Shown here: one piece after another, positions 31,109 through 37,733 of the stretch
How positions within the stretch are numbered: position 1 is the stretch's first letter
How the letters are laid out: the number at the start of each line of letters is the position of its first letter
DNA from: Amanita rubescens
Lineage: Eukaryota; Basidiomycota; Agaricomycetes; Agaricales; Amanitaceae
Direction of reading: 5' to 3'
Assembly: GCA_015039365.1 (NCBI GenBank)
Contig: WION01000517.1
Span: 1-37,733 of the forward strand
DNA: 37,733 bases
Notes under the pieces: model-generated
Told to the model about the DNA's origin: nothing
Databases searched by the model: none
The model's input: only the letters and a program-made list of their open reading frames with translations
Program-made: the position numbers and the translations under genes

Positions 31109-33672
31109 TCATTTGCGCCTAGGATTTCGACGTCTTGGAGGATCTACCCGGGTCTCAATCTCAGTGGACTGCACCATCAATCGCGCCTCAAGACTTCTGC
31201 TCTCTGCCTCTAAATCATCCTCCAAGACCCTGGGTACAAAATTAATGCGAGACTTGGGACTTGCAGCTTGTTCTCGTGTGTCCTCTTGCAAAACTTCAGG
31301 CTCATTCTGACATCCAACTTCGGCATCTACAATATGTGAAATCTCAGCTCCTCCATCATCTCCAGTCTCAAGCGGAGGTGAGCGCATATGTGGGAGTGGT
31401 CGTGGGCGTGGGCGAGGTTGTGTACGTTGACTTCTTTCCTGCTCGGCACCAGCCTCCTCACACCATCCTTGAATCACCCGAACAGGACGTTGTCGGCGTG
31501 ATCTGGGGATAAGAACCTCTGCGTCACTCTCAGAATCGGAGTCAGAGCTGGTTTCTGACGACTCAGGTGTCCCCGATGACTCCCGGCCCCGATCTGAATC
31601 ATCTATTTGCGTGCTGGCACCGCCCACCATGTCTGCGCCTCTGCCTCTCGTGCTCCTCCCTCTGCCTCTGCCTCCACCTCTGCCTCCACCTCTATTACCT
31701 CTAACACGACCACGAGCCCTTGCTGCCTTTTCTGCAGCCACAGCCGCCTTCTTTGCCTCACGCTCAGCCTTCTTTGACGCGCGCTCGGCCACCTGCTTCG
31801 CTTTCTCAATCTGCTTGTGATAGTCAAGAATGCTCTTCTTTAGGACTTTGAATCGTGGTGCCGCCTCTTTAAACACATCTTTCATCCGACTCTCCCAGTC
31901 CTGTCGAGCAAGTAAATCCAGGTTTTCAGCAGCTGTCATATGTCGTGCCTGTCCTGAGCTTCGTTTGTTCTTCTGGGCTTTTCGCTTTTCCTTTTCGAAT
32001 GCTCACTTTCTCAGTCTCTCATTCTCCAGGTCCATAAGCTTCATCTGTGCATAATCCTCCTCCAGAGCAATACCTGCTTGGACAATAATGTCTCGCAGCA
32101 TCATATTCTCGGCCCTAAGTGATTGCCGAGACGCAGTACCTGGAAGCGGAGGTGGAACTTCAATGTGATATCGTTCCATTGGCTCCTCGTCGTCGTCTGA
32201 TGATTCTTCAACAGGTGTTGTCTCATACATTACAGCATCGTGTTGAAGTGTAGCTGTTGCTGCTGCTGATGGAGTTGGGGTTGGGGTTGGAGTTGGGTTG
32301 GGCGTTGGCGCTAGGATAGAAGGGAGACGTGCAGGAAGGGGCTGCGAAGCCTGTGTAGTTGTAGTCTTTGATGGCTCAAAGGCTGAAAGAGGGATTGCAT
32401 GACGATCCAATGGCCAAATTCCTGTTTTTCGGAAGGCCAATTGAATAGTTGTAGTCTTCAATGCATTAATACGTGCGGCATGGTAATAAACTAATAGATT
32501 ATCTTTTCTGATTGCGATAAGAGATTGGGATGCAAGTGTCACCTCTCGCTTCCATGACTGTGCGAGAGGCCCGAAAGCACCAACATCACATGGCTGAAGG
32601 GCATGCGTTGTGTGCGAGGGAAGACATATGATAATTATCTTGTTATCTGCAGCATACTTGCAGAATGTGAATGTGCAGTGCGAGTTATGGCCATCCAAGA
32701 TCAACAGGCGATACTGTCCCACAGCGGCCTTGTCTCGTGTTGCAGGATCGAAATCATTCCGAAGCCATGCAGCGCCCAGCTCTTGGTCAGTCCAGCCATT
32801 CGGAGAGATGGATATGCTGTTCAAATTGGTAAGATTGATCATCCGTACTTCAATATGATTAATGATGCAAACCTCGCATTACAGGGATTGTTACGACCCC
32901 ACTCTGAGTTTCGTCTCTGACCCTGGAATATCACAGAAGGGTGAAGAACAGATCCATCAGCACAGATGGTCTCAATAACTGTGACGAGCTCCCTGTTTCC
33001 ATCTTCAATTGAATAAACAGTTTGTTGATTGCGATCGATCATGGCAGTGATTCTCGCACCAATCCCAAGTTGAAGACCCTTTTCATCCATATTATATAGA
33101 TTCTCAGGTAGAATATTAAATTCCTTCATTACATCAGTGAGCATATCAAAGAACTCATTGACGGCAAATTGATTCAGCGCTTTTGCACGTGCTTTCTCCA
33201 AGCCTGTCGTCCTCTTCATCTTTAAACTGGGATGACGCTTGCAGAAGCGTTTTGGCCATGATTTCCCGGTCTGCTTGCCAGAAATTGCATCGGCGCACTG
33301 TGTGACAGAAGCGTATGTCATAGGTATACCACGACGGCCTTGAATTTTAACCCATTTGGCTAAGATCTCCTCCTGGGCTTCAGTGAGGAGTTGTTCACCA
33401 ACATGTGCCTCGCAACAGCTCTTCCCTCCTAGAAAATCACTTAGCAACACGAAATCACCATACACAATGCCACACATACCTTGCAAACGGCGGCCAAGGG
33501 AAGATCTTGGAATACTAAAATCCCGTTCTGCTTGACGTGCAGAGTAGTGTGGGTTGCCATTGGGTTTTGTACCTGAGTTCTGAATCATAGCTACAGCCAG
33601 TTGGATGCGTTCCTCTCGTGGGTGAGTAAGAATATCGTCAGGAATTGAGATATCTGGCCTTAAAGGTGGCAT
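31109..33672 (-). CDS. pogo/Fot1-like DDE transposase
   Basis: Exons on the minus strand: 33672-33480, 33428-32873, 32816-32007 and possibly 31958-31109, up to 802 aa. The N-terminus has a psq/CENP-B-type helix-turn-helix (YSARQAERDFSIPRSSLGRR) and a second DNA-binding part (WPKRFCKRHPSLKMKRT). The DDE_1 catalytic residues are seen at NMDEKG, LILDGHNSH and PCDVGAFGP. The second and third Asp are 35 residues apart (DD35D). The C-terminus is low complexity: PTPTP repeats, a coiled coil, and an RGRG-rich tract. At 32003-32005 a TGA interrupts the frame, although the same frame continues (AFEKEKRKAQKNKRSSGQARH). Either the TGA is a nonsense mutation or it is removed with a 48-nt GTGAGC...CGAAG intron. 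Confidence 0.85.
31109..33672 (-). mobile_element. pogo/Fot1-type DNA transposon (ends not identified)
   Basis: The transposase gene marks a Tc1/mariner-superfamily element of the pogo/Fot1 branch. Terminal inverted repeats and TA target duplications could not be found by eye, so only the coding part is delimited. It sits between the GTPase gene and the TRL1/HNH region. Confidence 0.6.
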
Positions 33673-34612
33673 TTTGGATGGTATGGCTTAAGTTTAGTGT
33701 GGGCTGGGATTGCGACTGGGCATCGCTCACTCGTGACTTAAATACAGTACCACAGAGTTGGAAACGGTTAAAGCATTGATATATTGGCACAGTCTAGGTA
33801 CGGGACATAAGGTGGGCAGGTGGATAAATATCGGCATTGGTGCAATGTTCTGCAGGTAGGATAACATCAGGATGGCTCAAACAATTAAAAAGAGCCCTAA
33901 TCCACGCACCTGCAGTGAGACGTCGACATCCCTGCACCTCCAATTCCCATAACGATTTCCATCAGCTAACATGCTGAAAAAGCGCATACAAGTGTAACGG
34001 AGTCCACAAAGGCATGAATAAATTTGCTAAAAATATAATCACTGCTGTTCACGAAACATTGAGTTAATATGAAGATAATTACCAAAGGTCATAAACGCAC
34101 CTCATTATCTGAAGCCGACATGCGTCAATCAAGGGAGCCCATCCAAAATGAAAAACAAGGCAGGCCACGACAATTGGATGAGGAAAACCGGCCAGTAGGC
34201 GTGGAATTATACAGAAGGGATGATTGGAGGGAAGCGAATGGGTGAGACAATTGTAGATACGAAGGTTTGGAAAGATTCGGTTTAGAATTGCGTCATCAGG
34301 GCAGCGGCTGCCGGATTTGGTAATGCCATTGATCTTACCAAATTAGGCAAATTCTCGCTTCGGCAACATTAACCGGCCTATTACTCAGCAAGGAATCGCT
34401 GCAACCGTCCAAGGAGCTGTTCAAGGCAACACTCGATATAGTTCTTGTCATTCATCCCAACACAACAGGTTTTGGTACTCTACGGGGCTCATAAATTACA
34501 GAGTGGCCTGCTACACAGGGTGGCCCACTTCCTGACCCAGCACAGTATTGAACATACAAAATTATTACTATTTTATGTTAGTACAGGATCCATGACAGGG
34601 TGCCAACTTGTT
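33673..34612. other. Intergenic between transposase and TRL1 3'-end copy
   Basis: No gene recognised; includes the transposase promoter. Nothing coding stands out on either strand. Confidence 0.4.
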
Positions 34613-34875
34613 AATGCTAGATACATGAGTGTCAATGCATCTCAAGATGAACAACCACTAAACCCACTTCCCACTTATCCTTGCCTTGACTGTAATTCTA
34701 TTAGGACCCAGATCCAGCACCCTTGGTGCCTTGTTCTTCTCCCCCTTCCTCCGACCCATGACGAGCACCTTTGCCTCAAGAGGCACAATCCCTACATCCT
34801 TCATTCCAACTGTAATGTGTAACCGCTCCCATTCCTCATCCAACTCCTTCACAAACTTTTTCACAAGCTTATATG
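34613..34875 (-). pseudogene. Second copy of the TRL1 3' end (about 70 codons plus 3' UTR)
   Basis: The minus strand encodes KKFVKELDEEWERLHITVG, then MKDVGIVPLEAKVLVMG and ITVKARISGKWV-stop. This aligns codon by codon with the end of TRL1 (KEFVKELPDEERERLHITVG...ISGMWS). Similarity starts in the 3' UTR (AATGCTAG, 34613 against 36595) and stops abruptly after GCTTATATG (34875 against 36853). The frame is undamaged and the second HxT motif (HIT) is kept, but there is no upstream coding part. It is either the displaced original 3' end or a duplicate. Confidence 0.85.
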
Positions 34876-35016
34876 ATTGCTCTCCAGGTGCTCAAATGTT
34901 GATGTTCAGGTGACGTTATTCAAGTCTTCTGCTACACTCCGATGAACTTGGCAAAATAAGAAATAACTTGATGCTAACCTAAACTTGATACTGTACAATC
35001 GTGCTGATGTTGTAGA

Positions 35017-36270
35017 TTAATCTTTTGCAGAATCAAGCCATGTTCGGACTTTCTCCCGAGTCTTTTCTGCCTTCATTGCACGTGCTTGGCGCTGACCCTG
35101 CCTTGCATTGTACGTCCATAACCCCAAGATAATGTCAGCAATGTCAGGGGTCTGAGAGTCCGCAGCCTTGGTGTTGCTCGCTTGCTTCTTTTTCTGCTCT
35201 TGCCTGACAGCCCGCGCAACACGATCAAGCATCTCCTGGCGACGTTTCTGATCAACGCCCGATACATCATCTGGCTCCCCGTCATAGTAAATATGCCTGG
35301 TGCGTTGTCGGGCCAAGTTCACAAATTGAGGCACCCCCCAGGTGTTGAGGGCAGCACAACCATAGGCGATGTCGAAGAGAAGAGGTGGTGGCCAATCATC
35401 ATGGTCCACACGTTGCCTCGCATCCGAGTTGTGAGGTGCCACGTACGTGGTGACAACATCAGGGGCATTGAAGTGCTGAAACGTGAGGCGACTGACTGCG
35501 AGCGATGGATTGAAGCCTATGGGTTGCATGACTCGGGCCACGTCGGTGACAGACATCGCGAAATTGGGGGTCTACTACGAATTAGTTCAACCACATGGAA
35601 GACAAAAACTAACTTGCAAAAAAGCGACCATAGAGGCCCCAAATGGCCTGTGTAGCTGTACGGAAAGCAGGATTCCGTTACGTGGATTGTTGATGTCATC
35701 CAAGGGTGGATCCAAAACTTCATTCCTATGATCGGCGAGACCAGTAATGTACTGGGCCTGGAATGAGAACTGGGAGTGATTCAAATATTCAGAACACACC
35801 TGGCTTCCCTTTGCGTGAGGAATGATATGACACGCTCGAAAGTTTGATGTCGCACCAGTCATCAGACAGGTTCCGTCGCGATCAGTCACCCTCTGTGCGA
35901 AATCGGCCTGGCGAGTGGAGATAGCTGATGAATATGAAGTCCTGTCGTCCATCAAATCAGGGTCAAGCAGAAACGGATCTGACATTGAATGAGCATTGAG
36001 GGGTCCTTGGACGCCGAAATATGACTTGCCTTGTGAGTCGGGTATATAGTAATAAACACCAGCCTGTATATCAACCTCAGGATACTGGACCACTGCCAGG
36101 CCAGCGGCGGACCGGGAGATGTGGCCTTTGGTGCCATAGACCGTAAACCCGACATACCGCAACCACCTAAGAGGGTGCAATGAGAAGCGCTGACACGTCT
36201 CAACAGGAATGGATAGCGCAGGCTGGTATTCACCATCGATTTGCATCTGAAGCTCAACGATGGCGGCCAT
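35017..36270 (-). CDS. HNH_2-domain endonuclease
   Basis: Exons 36270-35614 and 35571-35017 with a 42-nt intron (GTTAGT...TAGTAG), 403 aa. An upstream ATG at 36390 is possible, but MAAIVELQMQ at 36270 has the better context and family-like start. The nuclease core is FAQRVTDRDGTCLMTGA, then ACHIIPHAKGS, and NNPRNGILLSVQLHRPFG. These supply the HNH_2 (PF13391) His, Asn and His. The text then continues FLQ|TPNFAM across the intron. The second exon is Lys/Gln/Arg-rich at its end. Such HNH proteins form large families in Agaricomycetes, but their biology is poorly known. It lies between two direct copies of the TRL1 3' end and on the same strand, suggesting a mobile or homing-type element. Confidence 0.85.
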
Positions 36271-36594
36271 GTTGGATGTTGAAATGTGGGTGACAAGTCT
36301 GCGTCCGTGCGTCATCCATCTCACGTGCTTCTCCAATACGAAATAGATCTGCGAGAAGAGGGCGTGTTTGATTTCGAGTATTTTATGCAAAATTGTATGC
36401 GCCTTTCTGGTCGACGCAACGCTGACCCTGCTTTAGTCTAGACTTTCCCAAGCGGAGCTTAGAGAGCTTTTCGACAAGTACGCGCCTGGAGTTGTTCCGA
36501 AGTTTCCCGAGACCACGGCGATACGCGAGACACCCAAGCAGCGCACGGCAATTCACGAGACATAAAAGACTGCCGGCGTTACTGAGTGTATTAA
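36271..36594. other. Spacer between HNH gene and TRL1 3' UTR copy 1
   Basis: Promoter region of the HNH gene (minus strand). A minus-strand frame extends to 36390 in phase with the HNH gene. Nothing else is seen. Confidence 0.4.
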
Positions 36595-36853
36595 AATGCT
36601 AGGAATACACGAGTGTCAATGATGAACAACCACTAAGACCACATCCCACTTATCCTCGCCTTGACTGTAATTCCATTAGGACCCAAGTCCAGCACCTTCA
36701 GCGCCTCATTCTTCTCCCCCTTCCTCCAACCCATGACGAGCACCTTTGCCTCAAGAGGCACAATCCCCGCATCCTTCGTTCCAACTGTAATGTGTAACCG
36801 CTCCCGTTCCTCGTCTGGCAACTCCTTCACAAACTCCTTCGCAAGCTTATATG
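36595..36853 (-). repeat. TRL1 3'-end direct repeat, copy 1 (in the intact gene)
   Basis: Paired with 34613-34875 in the same orientation, covering about 40 bp of 3' UTR and the last ~73 codons. The copies differ at scattered positions and by a 10-bp indel in the UTR, so the duplication is not recent. Confidence 0.85.
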
Positions 36854-37733
36854 CTCGCCCGTCTTCTCCATCCTGTTTGCCGTCGAGTTCAAACGGAATG
36901 ACGCCATCCACAGTAAGCGCCATAACCCTCCCATCCCACACGACATTCATCACTCTCAAACCAAACATCGCACCCGCATTCTCGTTCACGAGCTTCTCAC
37001 ATCTCTCCCACAACAATTGAGAAACCGGCAACTCTTTACGGTGTACGATCGTCACGTGAGGTTTAAACGCCAACCGGCCCTTCTTCAAATGCGCCCAAAA
37101 CTCGTCATTGGACGACGCAAACACGGGCTCCAACATCGTCTCTAGATCGATATCCGGTAAAAAGGCGTAATACCGCGCTGTGGTGCCAGTAGACCGTGGC
37201 TCAACGGGGGGAGGATCAGGCTTCTTAGCCTTCTCCGCAACCTTGTAAGCCTTGACTTTCTCGATCCCCTCCTTCACCTTTTCCTCGCTTGGCATAGTCA
37301 GACCAAGCTCTTTTACGATACCGTTTACGGCACGACGCACGCTTTCTTCCAACCCTTCGCTTATAGGCATGTCGATGATCGCGTCTACTTCTGAAGGGAG
37401 GAGATCCTCCGACTCTCTTATGAATCTCCAAATCACGTCTTCGTATAGGTTGGAAGAGAGAGAGGGAGAGGGAGAGGGGGGACGCGCTTGTGGGGGTGCG
37501 CGGAGGGTTTGGTGGTTAGTCCCTCGTGAACGGACGCGTTCAGCGCATGTGGTGAAGATCGTAGCGGGGGGTTGGGAGGAGGAATCCCAGTGAAGAGCAA
37601 GGAGCCTAGCTCGGGAGGTATCCTCGTCAGCCGGATCTGGGTCGTTCCCTGCTTTGGAGGCTTTTTTCTTTTGTTTTTTGAATAGGTTGAAAGATTCTTC
37701 GCGTAGAACGGTGCGGTGTTGGCGGAGGTGGTT
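36633..37733 (-). CDS. trl1: tRNA ligase Trl1, C-terminal part (5' end outside window)
   Basis: The minus-strand frame is open from the window edge to the stop at 36633-36635 (366 aa seen). The part near 37500-37733 is the end of the central polynucleotide-kinase domain (HRTVLREESF...LLALHWD, ERVRSRGTNHQTLR), followed by a Ser-Pro linker. From YYAFLPDIDLETMLE onward is the 2H cyclic phosphodiesterase domain (PF08302). Both HxT motifs are visible: FKPHVTIVH and ERLHITVGT. Family knowledge: Trl1 heals and seals tRNA exons after intron removal and HAC1 mRNA in the unfolded protein response, and is essential in yeast. No damage is seen. A partial duplicate lies at 34613 and a relic at 20280. Confidence 0.93.
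   Translation of the reverse strand, partial: NHLRQHRTVLREESFNLFKKQKKKASKAGNDPDPADEDTSRARLLALHWDSSSQPPATIFTTCAERVRSRGTNHQTLRAPPQARPPSPSPSLSSNLYEDVIWRFIRESEDLLPSEVDAIIDMPISEGLEESVRRAVNGIVKELGLTMPSEEKVKEGIEKVKAYKVAEKAKKPDPPPVEPRSTGTTARYYAFLPDIDLETMLEPVFASSNDEFWAHLKKGRLAFKPHVTIVHRKELPVSQLLWERCEKLVNENAGAMFGLRVMNVVWDGRVMALTVDGVIPFELDGKQDGEDGRAYKLAKEFVKELPDEERERLHITVGTKDAGIVPLEAKVLVMGWRKGEKNEALKVLDLGPNGITVKARISGMWS

Noticed and set aside
31109..31939. Separate gene for the RGRG-rich C-terminal frame
   Set aside because: It is in the same frame as the transposase just downstream of one TGA and reads as its C-terminal extension, so it belongs to the transposase gene.
30840..34400. Terminal inverted repeats of the pogo-like element
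   Set aside because: Faint similarity between the inverted flanks near 30900 and 34350 is too short and gapped to support by eye.

Overview
The window is nuclear DNA of a filamentous basidiomycete, most likely a mushroom-forming Agaricomycete. The evidence is gene structure (many 45-65 nt GT-AG introns with TRAY-type branch sites) and gene content: an NLR-type WD40 array, a divergent G-protein alpha subunit, an Agaricomycete-type P-loop GTPase, an F-box protein, an HNH_2 endonuclease and a pogo/Fot1-type transposase. I cannot name the species.

Layout. 1-835: 3' end of a WD40 repeat gene. 2.0-3.7 kb (-): conserved Ser/Pro-rich protein. 4.6-5.9 kb (-): SAM methyltransferase with an apparent 1-nt frameshift. 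6.2-8.5 kb: housekeeping block with MDM35 (-) and a RapZ C-terminal-like gene (+) head to head, then CHS7 (+). 8.8-14.8 kb: tandem family of about 200-aa secreted Cys-rich proteins (three close copies, one divergent) interleaved with decayed copies. 15.8-17.0 kb: VPS74/GOLPH3. 17.7-19.7 kb: 11-exon G-alpha with a 6-nt exon. 20.3-25.7 kb: decayed duplicates (a TRL1 relic, and a relic of the 2-3.7 kb gene) around an F-box gene. 25.95-30.5 kb: P-loop GTPase gene. 31.1-33.7 kb (-): pogo-like transposase. 34.6-37.7 kb (-): TRL1 (tRNA ligase) 3' half, an HNH endonuclease gene, and a second copy of the TRL1 3' end.

The outstanding feature is in the GTPase gene. Between 27.37 and 29.49 kb its middle appears as 34 three-nucleotide exons, each in the pattern AG|NNN|GT, separated by ordinary-sized introns (46-71 nt from the second triplet on). 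One 30-nt exon lies between the first two triplets. A further triplet exon (29799) and a zero-length AG|GTAAGT junction (29561/29562) follow. Phase is 0 throughout, no triplet is a stop, and all phases agree with the flanking conserved exons. My model has about 50 exons and 521 aa. In the 3' part (28.4-29.4 kb) the introns are nearly identical tandem copies while the codons between them differ, as if an intron family had colonised an exon codon by codon.

A second system worth attention is the HNH gene lying between two direct copies of the last ~260 bp of TRL1. This looks like a mobile element that inserted into an essential gene while bringing its own copy of the 3' end. All gene models come from reading the sequence; no database search or transcript data were available.
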